A stretch of DNA of 64,000 nt from Vibrio toranzoniae (GCF_024347655.1 NZ_AP025514.1:930001-994000), one strand, 5' to 3'; counted from the first letter of the stretch, positions 50,129 to 60,954 are shown. Numbers and translations: made by a program. The notes: generated by a model from the letters alone, not told the origin.

Positions 50129-50143
50129 TGATAATCATTATCA
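50129..50143 (-). promoter_or_regulatory. Perfect Fur box upstream of the DUF2753 gene
   Basis: TGATAATCATTATCA is identical to the 7-1-7 Fur consensus and is flanked by further A/T symmetry. It sits just upstream of the DUF2753 start; no other gene begins nearby. Confidence 0.92.
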
Positions 50144-50212
50144 TGTAAAGCTTATTAGATCGGATTGTTACAATAAATGATTGAGCGAAAAATATGAGCG
50201 ATTGCAATAAAC

Positions 50213-50238
50213 AAAAAGCGAGCACTATGCTCGCTTTC
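50213..50238 (-). terminator. Terminator after gloA
   Basis: AAAGCGAGCA, loop CTA, and TGCTCGCTTT form a strong stem, with T residues following on the minus strand. Confidence 0.88.
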
Positions 50239-50303
50239 TACTATTGGTCAATCCACGTTTGAGGATTACTTTTCAAAGTCATCCTTGGTCTTTTAGGTTT
50301 AAA

Positions 50304-50720
50304 TTAACCTTCTAAGCCCGCACTTGCTTGCTTGTTCTGAATAAGCTCAATCATGTAGCCATCTGGGTCTTTTACAAAGGCAATGTGTGTTGATCCTCCC
50401 TTAACTGGCCCCGCTTCTCGAGTCACATTACCACCCGCGGCTTTAATCGCATCACACGTTGTGTAGATATCGTCTACACCAATCGCAACGTGACCAAAAG
50501 CAGAGCCAAGGTCGTATTCAGACGTTCCCCAGTTGTAGGTAAGCTCAATTACAGCACCTTGAGATTCGTCACCAAAGCCAACGAAAGCTAGCGTGTATTC
50601 GTACTCTTTATTTTCGTTCTTACGTAATAGCTGCATGCCCATTACTTTTGTGTAGAACTCGATAGACTTATCTAGATCACCAACGCGTAGCATGGTGTGT
50701 AAAATACGACCGTTTGACAT
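50304..50720 (-). CDS. gloA: Lactoylglutathione lyase (glyoxalase I)
   Basis: The 138-residue protein starts [20 protein letters not shown] with a metal-binding His, and contains [18 protein letters not shown] and [14 protein letters not shown] with the other metal ligands. This is the nickel-type glyoxalase I that detoxifies methylglyoxal with glutathione. The C-terminal [10 protein letters not shown] is standard. A run of eight-base repeats lies about 75-150 bases upstream of its start. Confidence 0.97.
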   Translation of the reverse strand: MSNGRILHTMLRVGDLDKSIEFYTKVMGMQLLRKNENKEYEYTLAFVGFGDESQGAVIELTYNWGTSEYDLGSAFGHVAIGVDDIYTTCDAIKAAGGNVTREAGPVKGGSTHIAFVKDPDGYMIELIQNKQASAGLEG

Positions 50721-50794
50721 GATTTGCTCCTAGCTTTAACTATGTATACGTTTTGTAATTCTGTTGTTGTACCGCAAGAAGAGTGCGGCATTGT

Positions 50795-50874
50795 TTAGCT
50801 TCTTAGCTTCTTAGCTTCTTAGCTTCTTAGCTTCTTAGCTTCTTAGCTTCTTAGCTTCTTAGCTTCTTAGCTTT
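50795..50874 (-). repeat. Octamer tandem repeat (TTAGCTTC)n upstream of gloA
   Basis: Nine perfect copies of the eight-base unit TTAGCTTC plus a tenth with one change occupy 50795-50874, between the nth stop codon (50894) and gloA (start 50720). Perfect short arrays of this type change length by slippage, so the copy number should vary between strains. It lies where the gloA promoter is expected. Confidence 0.95.
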
Positions 50875-50893
50875 TTGATTAAACCTCATTAGT

Positions 50894-51529
50894 CTAGATG
50901 TCTGTTTTTTCTTTAAACTCGCACAGATCTTCAATGATACAGCTGCCACAACGTGGTTTACGCGCGACACAAGTGTAGCGTCCATGAAGAATGAGCCAAT
51001 GATGGACATCCAGTTTGAATTCTTTTGGAATGACTTTGAGCAGCTTAGCTTCAACATCGTCGACCGTTTTGCCCATCGCTAACTTAGTGCGGTTTGATAC
51101 ACGATAGATGTGAGTATCCACGGCAATGGTTGGCCAACCGAAAGCGGTGTTCAATACTACGTTGGCAGTCTTACGACCAACGCCAGGAAGGGCTTCTAAT
51201 GCCGCACGATCTTCCGGTACTTCACCATTGTGTAGGTCAAGCAGCATTCGACACGTTTTAATGGTGTTTTCTGCTTTTGAATTAAATAGGCCGATTGTCT
51301 TTATGTACTCTTTTAAGCCATCGACACCTAGGTCGAAAATCGCTTGTGGAGTATTCGCCACAGGGTAAAGTTTATCCGTTGCTTTGTTCACGCTGACATC
51401 GGTTGCCTGTGCAGACAAAAGTACGGCAATCAGCAACTCGAAAGGGCTGTTCCAGTTAAGCTCAGTCTCTGGCTTTGGGTTGTTCTCTCTTAAACGCTCA
51501 AGTATTTCTATTCGTTTTACATTGTTCAT
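50894..51529 (-). CDS. nth: Endonuclease III
   Basis: The 211-residue protein has the helix-hairpin-helix LPGVGRKTANVVLNTAFG with the catalytic Lys, the conserved Asp in VDTHIYRVSNRTKL, and the C-terminal 4Fe-4S motif Cx6Cx2Cx5C (CVARKPRCGSCIIEDLC). It is a DNA glycosylase/AP-lyase that removes oxidised pyrimidines. It follows rsxE by 178 bases, the same order as in E. coli. Confidence 0.97.
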   Translation of the reverse strand: MNNVKRIEILERLRENNPKPETELNWNSPFELLIAVLLSAQATDVSVNKATDKLYPVANTPQAIFDLGVDGLKEYIKTIGLFNSKAENTIKTCRMLLDLHNGEVPEDRAALEALPGVGRKTANVVLNTAFGWPTIAVDTHIYRVSNRTKLAMGKTVDDVEAKLLKVIPKEFKLDVHHWLILHGRYTCVARKPRCGSCIIEDLCEFKEKTDI

Positions 51530-51707
51530 AGCGACATTACTTTCAAATAGTTAGGGCTTGAGTTTCGTTATTCAATTAACTCCGAATACTCAGGCTTTAT
51601 CATCGGTTACGCGCTCTTATGAGCGTCATTATTATTTGTACTTGGTCAATCTATATAGCTGCTGAGCGGTTGAGCTTCTCAGCAGGGTTTTAAGCTACTG
51701 TAACTTA

Positions 51708-52403
51708 TCAGGCATTGGTAACGCGAGCGCGTTCAATCGTTGGTTTTTCTTGTTTTGGCTGTCTAGATTTTACTTGGTTGTCGATGATGTTTTTCAAAGC
51801 AATCAAGAAACCAACACCAATAAAGGCACCAGGTGGAAGCAGAGCTAATAAGAAGCTGTTATCAAATTGGAATATCTGGATGCGTAACATTGAAGCCCAG
51901 TCACCAAGAAGTAGGTCGGCGCCATCAAACAGCGTCCCGTTACCTATCACCTCACGCATCGCACCTAACACAATCAGTACCGATGTCATGCCAAGACCCA
52001 TCCAAAAACCATCTTGAGCAGCAGGCAACACCGCATTTTTTGAAGCGAATGCTTCCGCTCTGCCAATGATGATGCAGTTGGTTACGATCAGTGGTATGAA
52101 GATACCCAAAGATAGGTAAAGTCCGTACGCGTAGGCATTCATCAGAAGTTGGACACAGGTTACTAGTGAAGCAATGATCATCACGAATACTGGGATGCGA
52201 ACTTCTTTCGGTACATGGTTACGAACTAAAGAGACACAAACGTTCGAACCGACCAGAACAAGTAACGTGGCAATGCCTAATCCAAGCGCGTTAGTCACGG
52301 TTGAGGAGACCGCGAGTAGAGGACATAACCCAAGAAGTTGCACTAGGGCAGGGTTATTGGCCCACATGCCATTTTTAATTAGTGTTTTATGTTCATTCAT
52401 CAT
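51708..52403 (-). CDS. rsxE: Electron transport complex subunit RsxE
   Basis: The 231-residue membrane protein begins [33 protein letters not shown], shortened here; the family signature segment is [18 protein letters not shown]. It has six membrane helices and is the paralogue of RsxA. The start overlaps the rsxG stop by ATGA, suggesting translational coupling. In the Rnf/Rsx complex it lies in the inner membrane with RsxA. Confidence 0.95.
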   Translation of the reverse strand: MMNEHKTLIKNGMWANNPALVQLLGLCPLLAVSSTVTNALGLGIATLLVLVGSNVCVSLVRNHVPKEVRIPVFVMIIASLVTCVQLLMNAYAYGLYLSLGIFIPLIVTNCIIIGRAEAFASKNAVLPAAQDGFWMGLGMTSVLIVLGAMREVIGNGTLFDGADLLLGDWASMLRIQIFQFDNSFLLALLPPGAFIGVGFLIALKNIIDNQVKSRQPKQEKPTIERARVTNA

Positions 52404-53029
52404 TCACCACCACAATTTAGAGGTTGAGCAAGCAATGCTTGGCGATTTTTATTAACGTATTCAACCGTTTGTTTCACTGACTTTACGACGGCTCTCGGCG
52501 TAATAGTTGCGCCGGTAAACTGATCGAAATCACCGCCATCTTTGCGAACCTTCCAGCGAGAAAGATTCGACTCAGTTACTTGCTTGCCTGCAAAAGAGAG
52601 AATCCAATCACTGACTCGCAGATCAATCTTGTCACCCAATCCCGGCGTTTCTTGGTGGGAAAGAACGCGAGTACCTAAAATAGTTCCGTCGATTTTCATC
52701 CCAACAATCACCTTGATTGCACCGTTGTAGCCGTCTGGTGCAATGGCTTCGATCGCGATTGCACTCGGTTCTTCGTTGAGTCTAGCAATGTAAGCTGGCA
52801 TGGCTTGTTTGGTTCCAAGCGCCTCGGCTTCAACTAAGGTACAAGCTGAAAACAGCTCATTGTCATGTAACTCGTGTGGGATGACTTGGTTAAGTACTGA
52901 TAGCAATTGAGCTTGTTCTTGCAGTGTTATCTGCTCTTTGGTTAGCTCGTGAGTCACCGCTACCAAACCGGTGGAAGCACACGCAAAAATAGCGAGTACA
53001 AGACCGTTTTTCTTAATTGCATTTAGCAT
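52400..53029 (-). CDS. rsxG: Electron transport complex subunit RsxG
   Basis: The 209-residue protein has one N-terminal membrane helix ([17 protein letters not shown]) and a periplasmic FMN domain. The covalent FMN motif appears as [14 protein letters not shown], with Thr as the attachment residue. It passes electrons on the periplasmic side of the complex. Twelve bases separate it from rsxD. Confidence 0.95.
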   Translation of the reverse strand: MLNAIKKNGLVLAIFACASTGLVAVTHELTKEQITLQEQAQLLSVLNQVIPHELHDNELFSACTLVEAEALGTKQAMPAYIARLNEEPSAIAIEAIAPDGYNGAIKVIVGMKIDGTILGTRVLSHQETPGLGDKIDLRVSDWILSFAGKQVTESNLSRWKVRKDGGDFDQFTGATITPRAVVKSVKQTVEYVNKNRQALLAQPLNCGGE

Positions 53030-53041
53030 GGTATCCGCTCC

Positions 53042-54088
53042 TTAGTGACCGTATGTACGAGGTTTGGTGTAGTAGTCAATCAGTGGAACACACATGTTGG
53101 CTAACAATACAGCAAACGCTACGCCGTCAGGGAAGCCACCCCAACTGCGGATGATAAAAACGAGAGCACCAATCAGGGCACCAAATACTAAACGGCCTTT
53201 CACTGTTGTTGAGGCTGAAACCGGATCGGTAGCAATGAAAAAAGCACCCAGCATGGTGGCACCAGACAATAGGTGAATGGTTGGAGAAGCGGTTTCTCCG
53301 GGAGTGAATATCAAGAACACTAAGCTAAATACAGTCAAACTGCCCAGAAATGCCACTGGGATATGCCACTGAATCACGCGTTGTTTAATGAGCACAAGGC
53401 CGCCGACTAGATAAGCAAGGTTCACCCATTCCCAACCTACACCAGCTAACCAGCTGAATTGTGGCTGAGACAGAGCTTCGGAAGCGGTGTTGCCTGCCGT
53501 TAATGCGGTTTTGAATGCATCGAGTGGTGTTGCCATTGTGGTGCCATCAATACCAAGACGCGCTTGTTGAAGAGATAACCCTTCATTGTTGAAGCCAGTA
53601 AAGATCATCAAAAATGAGTCAACAAAGCTCGTTGCTTCAGCCGTTAAACTGGTCGGTGCATTCCAACTGGTCATCTGGACTGGGAATGAGATCAGCAAAA
53701 CAACGTAAGCGACCATCGCCGGGTTAAATGGGTTTTGTCCAAGACCACCATATAGGTGTTTCGCAATAATAATAGCAAAGAACATACCTATCACTACAAT
53801 CCACCACGGTGAGTGCGGAGGAATAGCGATACTGAGTAGCCAAGCGGTCACAACAGCACTGTAATCACGCAGCGCCATCACTGACGGACGTTTTCTCAAT
53901 AGCATTACGGCTGCTTCAAAGCTAACAGCAAGTGCGATAGCAAATACTAACTGGATGAGCGTACCCCATCCGAAGAAGTAGGTTTGAGCTAGTAGACCTG
54001 GCAATGCACAAATAGCGACCCATTTCATCAGATCTGGGGTGCTTCTACGATTGTGTGCGTGCGGTGAGCTGGCGATAAAGAAGGCCAC
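53042..54088 (-). CDS. rsxD: Electron transport complex subunit RsxD
   Basis: The 348-residue membrane protein has about nine helices and the NqrB/RnfD family features [24 protein letters not shown] and the FMN attachment motif [11 protein letters not shown]. It is a core ion-translocating subunit. Its start codon overlaps the rsxC stop by one base (54088). Confidence 0.95.
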   Translation of the reverse strand: MAFFIASSPHAHNRRSTPDLMKWVAICALPGLLAQTYFFGWGTLIQLVFAIALAVSFEAAVMLLRKRPSVMALRDYSAVVTAWLLSIAIPPHSPWWIVVIGMFFAIIIAKHLYGGLGQNPFNPAMVAYVVLLISFPVQMTSWNAPTSLTAEATSFVDSFLMIFTGFNNEGLSLQQARLGIDGTTMATPLDAFKTALTAGNTASEALSQPQFSWLAGVGWEWVNLAYLVGGLVLIKQRVIQWHIPVAFLGSLTVFSLVFLIFTPGETASPTIHLLSGATMLGAFFIATDPVSASTTVKGRLVFGALIGALVFIIRSWGGFPDGVAFAVLLANMCVPLIDYYTKPRTYGH

Positions 54089-56634
54089 TACTCTTTCTCC
54101 TCATTATTCTTTTTGTCTTGCTCTTGCTGCGCCTTTCTTGCTTTAGCACGAGCAATTGCGGCAGCAACAGCTGCTTTCTTAGGATCGACGGATTCTGATT
54201 GAGCTTCCGTTTCAATTTTATCTGCAGGTTCAGGAGCGGTTTCTTGTGCTTCGACCTGCTTAGCTTGTTGCGCTTTCTTCGCTTTAGCGCGAGCTATTGC
54301 GGCAGCGACGGCAGCTTTTTTTGGATCGACTGACTCTTGTTGAGTTTCAGCTTCAACGTCAATCACTGGCTCTGGAGCTTCTGCGGTTTCATCTTGCTTA
54401 GCTTGTTGCGCCTTCTTGGCTTTAGCACGAGCTATAGCTGCAGCGACAGCATCTTTCTTTGCGTCGCCAGAGCTTTTAACCGGAGCTTCACTTTCGGTTT
54501 GAGCAGCTGATTCCGCTTGCTGAGCTTTCTTCGCTTTAGCGCGAGCAATCGCAGCGGCGACTGCATCTTTCTTGGCATCACCAGTACTTTCAGCAAGAGC
54601 ATCAGAAGCAGATTCCGCTTGCTGCGCCTTCTTCGCTTTGGCACGCGCGATAGCTGCAGCAACCGCATCTTTCTTAGCATCGCCAGAGCTTTCAGCTGGA
54701 GCATCAGAAGCAGATTCCGCTTGCTGCGCCTTCTTCGCTTTGGCACGCGCGATAGCTGCAGCAACGGCGTCTTTCTTAGTGTCGCCAGAGCTTTCGGTTG
54801 GAGCATCAGAAGTTGATTCTGCTTGCTGAGCCTTCTTCGCTTTAGCGCGAGCTATTGCGGCAGCGACTGCATCTTTCTTGCGATCACCAGAGCTTTTAGC
54901 CGGGGTATCAGCAGCAGCTTGTTGTGCCTTGCGTTCTCGAGCTTGTCGTTTACGCTCTTCACGTAGCTTCGACATTTCAGAGTTGTCTGGTTCAGCACCG
55001 TCTGCTTTCTGAGCCGCAGCTTGTTTCGCTTTTGCTTTAGCAATCGCAGCTGCAACCGCAGGTTTCACTGCTGGCTCTTCATTTGGAACCTGATCCGCAG
55101 CGGCTTTTTGTGCTTTAACACGAGCAATCGCGGCAGCAATTGCATCGTCACCGTCTGCCGCTTTCATGTCTTTGCGACGATTATCCGCGGCTTTCTTGAA
55201 GCGGTTTTCGCGTTCTGCCTTGTCACGCTCCATACGAGCGTTTTTCTCTTCGAAACGAACTTTGGCGCGCTCTGCGGCCGTCGCTTCGTCTTTTCTTGTT
55301 TTGATTTCGGCTTTTGCTTGGCGATAGTACTGAACGAGCGGGATTTCACTTGGGCAGACAAACGCACAAGCACCACATTCAATACAGTCTTTAATATTTA
55401 GCTCTTCGCACTTGTCCAGCTCATTGGCTTTCGCGTGCCATTGCAGCTGTTGAGGCAGTAGAGAGGCAGGGCAAGCTTCGGCACATGCACTGCATCGAAT
55501 ACATTCCATCTCGTAAGTGCTTGGTGAAATCTCACGACGCGTTGGTGCTAAAATACAGTTCGATGTTTTAGTGATTGGCACATTGGCGTGTGGCAGGGTG
55601 AAACCCATCATAGGGCCACCCAAAATCAAACGCGGCAGCTTTTTATCGGCTTTGTAGCCAAACTCTTCAAGCAACTCATGTACTGGTGTGCCGAGCAGCG
55701 CCCAAACGTTACGAGGCTGCTTAAAGGTTTTTCCGGTTAAAGTCACAACGCGGTTAACGACAGGTTCACCGTCGACTACTGCTCTTTTAATCGAGTAGAG
55801 AGAGCCGACGTTTTGAACCAATACACCAATGTCCGCAGGAATACCGCCAGCAGGCACCTCTTTGTTAGTGAGGATCTTGATGAGTTGCTTCTCACCACCA
55901 GAAGGGTACTTGGTTGGGATAACACGAATGACGATGTCTTTGTTTTTCGCTGCTATTTCAAGTGCTTTTATTGCATCAGGTTTATTGTCTTCAATACCGA
56001 TAACGGTCAGCTTTGGTTGAAGGATATGTTCAACCACTTCAATGCCTTTTAATACTTCTTCGGCATGTTCTTGAAGTAACTTGTCATCAGAGGTGATGTA
56101 AGGTTCACATTCAGCAGCGTTGACGATCAAAATGTCGGTACGACCAAGGCCTGACTGAAGCTTTTTCGCGGTAGGGAAGCCTGCGCCGCCCATACCCGAA
56201 ATACCAGCTTGGCGAATTACATCAAGCAGTTCGTCTGAGGTCTTGGTCGAAAAGTCTTCAACTGTTTTTTTTTCAATCCAAGTGTCTAAACCGTCAGGTT
56301 TAATAACCACACTGAGTTCGCTTAAGCCCGAAGGGTGAGCCGTGGTTCTTGGTTCGATAACGGTAATCACACCCGATGTTGGTGCGTGTACCGGCAACGT
56401 AAAACCCGTGTCCAAGGCTGTCAGTTGTTGGCCTTTTAGCACGGTGTCACCAGCAGCAACCAATAAGTTACCTGGCTTGCCGATGTGTTGTTTTACAGGA
56501 AGAACGATTTCTTCAGGAAGCCTTGCATGAACGATGTCAGTGGTATTGGATTGTTTCTTGTTTTCAGCAGGGTGCACGCCGCCCGGGAAGTTCCAAATAG
56601 AGCCCGTGCGAATTTGTTCAATTAAAGAGATCAT
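54088..56634 (-). CDS. rsxC: Electron transport complex subunit RsxC with extended repeat tail
   Basis: The Met at 56634 ([16 protein letters not shown]), eight bases beyond the rsxB stop, gives 848 residues. The N-terminal half binds FMN and NADH ([13 protein letters not shown]), followed by two 4Fe-4S motifs ([14 protein letters not shown] and [14 protein letters not shown]). After residue ~480 comes a long charged tail with seven copies of KK(D/A)[11 protein letters not shown](K/R)KAQQ plus two weaker ones. Such tails vary in length among gammaproteobacteria. In Vibrio Rnf it is the NADH-oxidising subunit. Confidence 0.95.
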   Translation of the reverse strand: MISLIEQIRTGSIWNFPGGVHPAENKKQSNTTDIVHARLPEEIVLPVKQHIGKPGNLLVAAGDTVLKGQQLTALDTGFTLPVHAPTSGVITVIEPRTTAHPSGLSELSVVIKPDGLDTWIEKKTVEDFSTKTSDELLDVIRQAGISGMGGAGFPTAKKLQSGLGRTDILIVNAAECEPYITSDDKLLQEHAEEVLKGIEVVEHILQPKLTVIGIEDNKPDAIKALEIAAKNKDIVIRVIPTKYPSGGEKQLIKILTNKEVPAGGIPADIGVLVQNVGSLYSIKRAVVDGEPVVNRVVTLTGKTFKQPRNVWALLGTPVHELLEEFGYKADKKLPRLILGGPMMGFTLPHANVPITKTSNCILAPTRREISPSTYEMECIRCSACAEACPASLLPQQLQWHAKANELDKCEELNIKDCIECGACAFVCPSEIPLVQYYRQAKAEIKTRKDEATAAERAKVRFEEKNARMERDKAERENRFKKAADNRRKDMKAADGDDAIAAAIARVKAQKAAADQVPNEEPAVKPAVAAAIAKAKAKQAAAQKADGAEPDNSEMSKLREERKRQARERKAQQAAADTPAKSSGDRKKDAVAAAIARAKAKKAQQAESTSDAPTESSGDTKKDAVAAAIARAKAKKAQQAESASDAPAESSGDAKKDAVAAAIARAKAKKAQQAESASDALAESTGDAKKDAVAAAIARAKAKKAQQAESAAQTESEAPVKSSGDAKKDAVAAAIARAKAKKAQQAKQDETAEAPEPVIDVEAETQQESVDPKKAAVAAAIARAKAKKAQQAKQVEAQETAPEPADKIETEAQSESVDPKKAAVAAAIARAKARKAQQEQDKKNNEEKE
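54110..54900 (-). repeat. Tandem repeats in the rsxC tail
   Basis: Seven near-identical coding units of roughly 85 to 125 bases each encode [23 protein letters not shown] helices separated by acidic/Ser-rich spacers (for example [13 protein letters not shown]). The middle units are almost identical at the DNA level, so the copy number may change by recombination. Confidence 0.9.
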
Positions 56635-56641
56635 ACTAACC

Positions 56642-57235
56642 CTACGCCTTAGGCTCTGACGCAGCCGCATCAGTCGCTTGGTTAGTGATATCAGTAACAG
56701 GAATGATGTTCATCTGCCATTTCCAATTATCAGTCGTTGTTGCCACTGGAATCATTTCGATACAGTCAGTAGGGCACGGTGCGACACATAGATCACAACC
56801 TGTACATTCATCTTTAATTACTGTGTGTAGAGCCTTGGTGCCACCAACAATGGCGTCAACCGGACAGGCTTGAATACACTTGGTACAGCCGATACACATA
56901 TCTTCATGAATGAAAGCAACGGTTTTTACTTTGTTATCTAAGTCATGAGCGGAGTCTTCAACTTCTACGCCCATTAAGTCTGCTAGCTTCTCAATGGTTG
57001 CTTGTCCGCCAGGAGGACATTTGTTGATCTTGTCTCCGTTAGCGATCGCCTCTGCGTATGGACGACAGCCTGGGTAGCCACATTGGCCACATTGAGTTTG
57101 CGGTAAAATGGTGTCGATTTGATCAACGATAGGGTCGGCTTCTACTTTAAATCGGATAGAAGCAAAGCCCAAAATAGCGCCAAAAACAGCGGCTAAAACG
57201 GCTAGCGCAATGATCGCAATTAAAATGGTACTCAT
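56642..57235 (-). CDS. rsxB: Electron transport complex subunit RsxB
   Basis: The 197-residue protein has an N-terminal membrane helix ([17 protein letters not shown]), a CGQCGYPGC cluster motif, and two ferredoxin-type 4Fe-4S motifs ([14 protein letters not shown] and [14 protein letters not shown]). It is the Fe-S subunit linking RsxC to the membrane. Two bases separate it from rsxA. Confidence 0.96.
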   Translation of the reverse strand: MSTILIAIIALAVLAAVFGAILGFASIRFKVEADPIVDQIDTILPQTQCGQCGYPGCRPYAEAIANGDKINKCPPGGQATIEKLADLMGVEVEDSAHDLDNKVKTVAFIHEDMCIGCTKCIQACPVDAIVGGTKALHTVIKDECTGCDLCVAPCPTDCIEMIPVATTTDNWKWQMNIIPVTDITNQATDAAASEPKA

Positions 57236-57237
57236 GC

Positions 57238-57816
57238 TTATTTCACCAACCCAGTAAAGCCCATAAATGCCAGGGACATTAGGCCTGCTGTGATCATCGC
57301 AATCGATGCGCCTTTGAATGGCATTGGAACATCAGCAACCGTAATACGTTCACGCATCGCAGCGAATAGGATAAGAACAAGAGAGAACCCCACCGCAGCG
57401 CCGAAACCATAGATGATCGACTGAATGAAGTTGTGGTTTTCATTGATGTTCAAAAGCGCCACACCTAACACCGCGCAGTTGGTGGTGATAAGAGGCAGGA
57501 AGATACCCAACAGGCGGTATAGAGTCGGGCTGGTTTTGTGAACGACCATTTCCGTAAATTGAACGACCACCGCGATAACCAAGATGAAACTCATGGTACG
57601 CAGGTATTCAATACCCAGAGGGGTAAGGATGTAGGTTTCTACTAGGTATGCAGATACCGACGCTAACGTCAGAACGAAAGTCGTCGCGAGGCCCATGCCA
57701 ATCGCAGTCTCCAGCTTCTTGGAGACTCCCATAAATGGACATAGCCCTAAAAACTTCACTAGCACAAAGTTATTGACCAGCACTGTGCCAACCAGCAACA
57801 AAAGGTATTCGGTCAT
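57238..57816 (-). CDS. rsxA: Electron transport complex subunit RsxA
   Basis: The 192-residue membrane protein starts [22 protein letters not shown] with six helices and the symmetric [14 protein letters not shown] and [12 protein letters not shown] segments with cysteines that may hold a 2Fe-2S cluster in the membrane. It is the first gene of rsxABCDGE; nth follows the operon. The complex couples NADH and ferredoxin-type electron flow to ion movement, and in E. coli also keeps SoxR reduced. Confidence 0.96.
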   Translation of the reverse strand: MTEYLLLLVGTVLVNNFVLVKFLGLCPFMGVSKKLETAIGMGLATTFVLTLASVSAYLVETYILTPLGIEYLRTMSFILVIAVVVQFTEMVVHKTSPTLYRLLGIFLPLITTNCAVLGVALLNINENHNFIQSIIYGFGAAVGFSLVLILFAAMRERITVADVPMPFKGASIAMITAGLMSLAFMGFTGLVK

Positions 57817-58141
57817 AATGGATTAATTCTTGAGATTCCGATCCCGATATTATCCTGCTTTGCTCACCTAATAACAACCAAGGATCACTAGGGATTTAGA
57901 CACTTGGTGAAAAAAACATCAGGTAATCGTTTGATTGTTAAAAGTCACACTAAGTATAGACGGCCAATTTTTACTTGCTGAGACACGTTTATAGCAGTGG
58001 CTAAATTGGATCTTTAATGAATGGAGACAGATCTTAGCACTAGCGACAAGGCAACAATCGTTGGTTCTTTGGGTGCAGGTTTATCCCAAGGAATCGTAAA
58101 AGGGGACAGTATAAGAAAAAGAATAAAAGGCATCAAAACGC
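57817..58141. other. Intergenic region rsxA to tRNA-Asn
   Basis: The stretch holds the rsxA promoter, an AT-rich region and the trailer of the tRNA gene. I saw no operator or RNA with confidence. A plus-strand frame of 73 codons at 58021 runs into the tRNA and is rejected. Confidence 0.4.
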
Positions 58142-58170
58142 AAAAAGCCGTATCGAGTGATACGGCTTCT
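58142..58170 (-). terminator. Terminator after tRNA-Asn
   Basis: AAGCCGTATC (58145-58154), loop GAGT, and GATACGGCTT (58159-58168) form a strong stem, with T residues following on the minus strand. It lies nine bases past the tRNA 3' end. Confidence 0.88.
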
Positions 58171-58177
58171 TTAAATT

Positions 58178-58253
58178 TGGCTCCCCTTGCAAGACTTGAA
58201 CTTGCGACATACGGATTAACAGTCCGCCGTTCTACCAACTGAACTAAAGGGGA
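58178..58253 (-). tRNA. tRNA-Asn (anticodon GUU)
   Basis: On the minus strand TCCCCTT pairs with AAGGGGA, the anticodon loop CTGTTAA holds GTT, the T loop GTTCAAG is standard, and CCA is encoded. The length is 76 bases. Confidence 0.97.
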
Positions 58254-58377
58254 ATTACTTGTGAACGGCGAGAATTCTAATAACAGTCCGTTTTTCTGTC
58301 AACAAAAAATAGCAGAAAAAAGTAAGATAAAAAACTTTACTTTCTTGAACACCTTATTGGATTTAGCTTGGATGTAG

Positions 58378-58400
58378 TTATCCACCAAAATTGTGGATAA
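58378..58400. promoter_or_regulatory. Inverted pair of DnaA boxes upstream of uvrB
   Basis: TTATCCACC (58378-58386) and the reverse of TTATCCACA (58392-58400) face each other across five bases. The second matches the strict DnaA box; the first differs at the last base. They lie about 370 bases before uvrB; E. coli uvrB also has a DnaA box in its promoter region. The rest of 58254-58762 is AT-rich with no gene. Confidence 0.6.
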
Positions 58401-58727
58401 GTGTGTGTGTTAAACTTTAATAACAATAATTGAAATAAATCTAAAAATGTAACAAATGCAGCTAATCGTATGTATTTTAAGGAATTATTTAGAGATGTCG
58501 CTATTGTATAACTTTTTTAGATTACAGCGATAACAGTAAAATAGGCGGTATTTTTAGATTTTTTGGGGAAAAGTAGTGGATTAAAAATAGAGTAATTTAG
58601 CTGAAGAGATCTTGCAGGGGCACGGATAATACCAAGTTCTAAACGTAAAAGCTATAACTGATATCGAGTCTTAAGAAGCATTTCTCTAGATAATAGTTGC
58701 AACAACACTCCTCCTAGAGTGACAATG

Positions 58728-58747
58728 ACCTGATTAAAAAAACAGTA
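58728..58747 (+). promoter_or_regulatory. LexA (SOS) box candidate upstream of uvrB
   Basis: CTG (58730-58732) and CAG (58743-58745) are separated by exactly ten A/T-rich bases (ATTAAAAAAA), the CTG-N10-CAG core of gammaproteobacterial LexA operators. The site ends 15 bases before the uvrB start. uvrB belongs to the SOS regulon in relatives. Confidence 0.6.
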
Positions 58748-58762
58748 TGGAAATGGCGACCT

Positions 58763-60793
58763 ATGAGTAAACTCTTTGACTTGGTATCGGACTACAGCCC
58801 GTCTGGGGACCAGCCGACAGCGATAACCAAATTACTAGACGGATTAGATTCTGGTTTGGCACATCAAACGCTATTAGGGGTAACGGGCTCAGGTAAAACC
58901 TTTACGCTTGCCAACGTCATTTCCCAATCTCAAAGACCTGCGATCTTGTTAGCGCCGAATAAGACGTTGGCCGCTCAACTTTATGGTGAAATGAAATCTT
59001 TTTTCCCCAATAACGCCGTAGAGTATTTTGTTTCTTACTACGATTACTACCAACCAGAAGCCTATGTGCCGACCACAGACACATTCATCGAGAAAGATGC
59101 GTCTGTGAATGCCCATATCGAACAAATGAGGCTTTCGGCAACCAAGGCCTTGCTTGAACGAAAAGACGCCATTATCGTCGCGTCTGTATCGGCTATCTAC
59201 GGTTTGGGTGATCCTAAGTCTTACTTGAAGATGATGCTTCACTTGAGTCGCGGTGAGGTTATGGACCAACGTGACATCTTACGCCGCTTAGCTGAACTTC
59301 AATATTCGAGAAATGATGTCGCCTTTGAACGTGGTCAGTTCCGTGTTCGTGGTGAGGTCATTGATATCTTCCCTGCTGAATCTGACCAAGATGCAGTGCG
59401 AATCGAAATGTTCGATGATGAAGTCGACTGTATAAGCATCTTTGATCCCCTGACTGGCGCAATTAAACAAAGAGATTTACCGCGCTTTACCGTTTACCCC
59501 AAAACTCACTATGTAACGCCGAGGGAGAAAATCCTTGAGGCGATTGAGAACATTAAAGATGAACTTCGAGACCGAGCTCAATACCTAAAGGACAACAACA
59601 AGCTTTTGGAAGAGCAGCGTATTTCTCAGAGAACTCAATTTGATATCGAGATGATGACGGAACTTGGTTTCTGCTCCGGTATCGAAAACTATTCACGATA
59701 CTTGAGTGGTCGTGAAGAAGGGGAAGCGCCTCCGACATTATTTGATTACTTGCCTGATGATGGCCTGTTGATTATCGATGAGTCACACGTGACTGTACCG
59801 CAAATTGGCGCCATGTATAAAGGTGATCGCTCTCGTAAAGAGACTCTGGTTGAATTTGGTTTCCGCCTGCCTTCTGCATTGGATAACCGCCCAATGAAAT
59901 TTGACGAGTTTGAATCGATAGCTCCGCAGACTATTTTTGTATCAGCAACGCCAGGCAACTACGAGATCGAAAAGTCAGATGGTGAAATTGCTGATCAAGT
60001 CGTGCGTCCGACAGGTCTTTTAGACCCAGTTATTGAAGTAAGGCCTGTGTCGACTCAAGTTGATGACCTGTTGTCTGAAATCAGAATACGCTCAGTGAAA
60101 GAAGAGCGTGTTTTGGTCACAACATTGACTAAGAGAATGGCGGAAGACTTAACTGAATACCTAAGTGAGCATGGTGTTAAGGTTCGCTACTTGCACTCAG
60201 ATATCGATACGGTTGAGCGTGTAGAGATCATTCGAGATCTACGTCTGGGTGAGTTTGACGTGTTAGTGGGTATTAACTTACTTCGAGAAGGGTTGGATAT
60301 GCCTGAAGTGTCGCTGGTGGCAATTCTTGATGCAGATAAAGAGGGTTTTTTGCGTTCTGAACGTTCTCTTATTCAAACCATTGGTCGAGCCGCACGTAAC
60401 TTGGAAGGTCGAGCTATCTTGTATGGTGATTCGATTACCAAATCAATGAGAAAGGCGATTGATGAAACTGATCGTCGTAGAGAAAAACAACAAGCTTACA
60501 ATGAAGAGCAAGGTATTACGCCGCAAGCGCTTAAACGTAATATTAAAGACATTATGGAGCTGGGCGACCTAACTAAGTCGAAACAGCAGCGACAATCTAA
60601 GCAGGTTCCACTATCGAAAGTTGCCGAGCCTTCAGAAAATTACACAGTGCTTACGCCGCAGCAGCTCGATAAAGAGATCAGTAAGCTAGAAGCTGCGATG
60701 TATCAACATGCTCAGAACTTGGAATTTGAATTAGCGGCTCAAAAGCGTGATGAGATAGAGCAGTTGAGAAAGCAGTTCATTACCAACAGCTAA
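58763..60793 (+). CDS. uvrB: Excinuclease ABC subunit UvrB
   Basis: The 676-residue protein begins [20 protein letters not shown] and has Walker [14 protein letters not shown], the beta-hairpin [12 protein letters not shown] that inserts into damaged DNA, helicase motif DESHV, and the C-terminal UVR domain that contacts UvrC. Full length. It opens damaged DNA in nucleotide excision repair. Vibrio genomes commonly keep uvrB beside qrr1 and luxO, as here. Confidence 0.98.
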   Translation: MSKLFDLVSDYSPSGDQPTAITKLLDGLDSGLAHQTLLGVTGSGKTFTLANVISQSQRPAILLAPNKTLAAQLYGEMKSFFPNNAVEYFVSYYDYYQPEAYVPTTDTFIEKDASVNAHIEQMRLSATKALLERKDAIIVASVSAIYGLGDPKSYLKMMLHLSRGEVMDQRDILRRLAELQYSRNDVAFERGQFRVRGEVIDIFPAESDQDAVRIEMFDDEVDCISIFDPLTGAIKQRDLPRFTVYPKTHYVTPREKILEAIENIKDELRDRAQYLKDNNKLLEEQRISQRTQFDIEMMTELGFCSGIENYSRYLSGREEGEAPPTLFDYLPDDGLLIIDESHVTVPQIGAMYKGDRSRKETLVEFGFRLPSALDNRPMKFDEFESIAPQTIFVSATPGNYEIEKSDGEIADQVVRPTGLLDPVIEVRPVSTQVDDLLSEIRIRSVKEERVLVTTLTKRMAEDLTEYLSEHGVKVRYLHSDIDTVERVEIIRDLRLGEFDVLVGINLLREGLDMPEVSLVAILDADKEGFLRSERSLIQTIGRAARNLEGRAILYGDSITKSMRKAIDETDRRREKQQAYNEEQGITPQALKRNIKDIMELGDLTKSKQQRQSKQVPLSKVAEPSENYTVLTPQQLDKEISKLEAAMYQHAQNLEFELAAQKRDEIEQLRKQFITNS

Positions 60794-60851
60794 TCTCACC
60801 CTTATTCATGAAGTTCATACCGGAAAAGTCTAAAGTAGAAAGTGTTCAGAC

Positions 60852-60944
60852 AAAAAAACAGCCAGTAGTAAATGTTCTACTGGCCTACGTTTGTGAACAA
60901 TGAGTCCACTAACAACGTCAGTTGGCTAGGTGACCCGAAGGTCA
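60852..60944 (-). ncRNA. qrr1: Quorum-regulatory small RNA Qrr1
   Basis: On the minus strand the RNA begins TGACCTTCGGGTCACC (first hairpin), continues with CTAGCCAACTGACGTTGTTA, the conserved core that pairs with targets such as the luxR/hapR-type mRNA, and ends with the terminator GCCAGTAG/CTACTGGC plus a run of T. The predicted start, 12 bases from the sigma-54 -12 element, falls exactly on the first T. It diverges from luxO as in other Vibrio genomes. Hfq is the expected partner. Confidence 0.95.
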
Positions 60945-60954
60945 ATTTAGCCGC

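Noticed and set aside
50795..50874. CRISPR array
   Set aside because: The units are eight bases long, directly joined and without spacers, so they form a simple tandem repeat.
54432..54829. Long frames in several phases across the rsxC repeat tail
   Set aside because: Repetitive Ala/Lys-coding DNA keeps other frames open; the peptides are simple repeats with no ribosome site.
58014..58242. Two open frames of about 74 codons, one on each strand, over the tRNA-Asn gene
   Set aside because: They read through a complete tRNA and its terminator, a common source of false gene calls.
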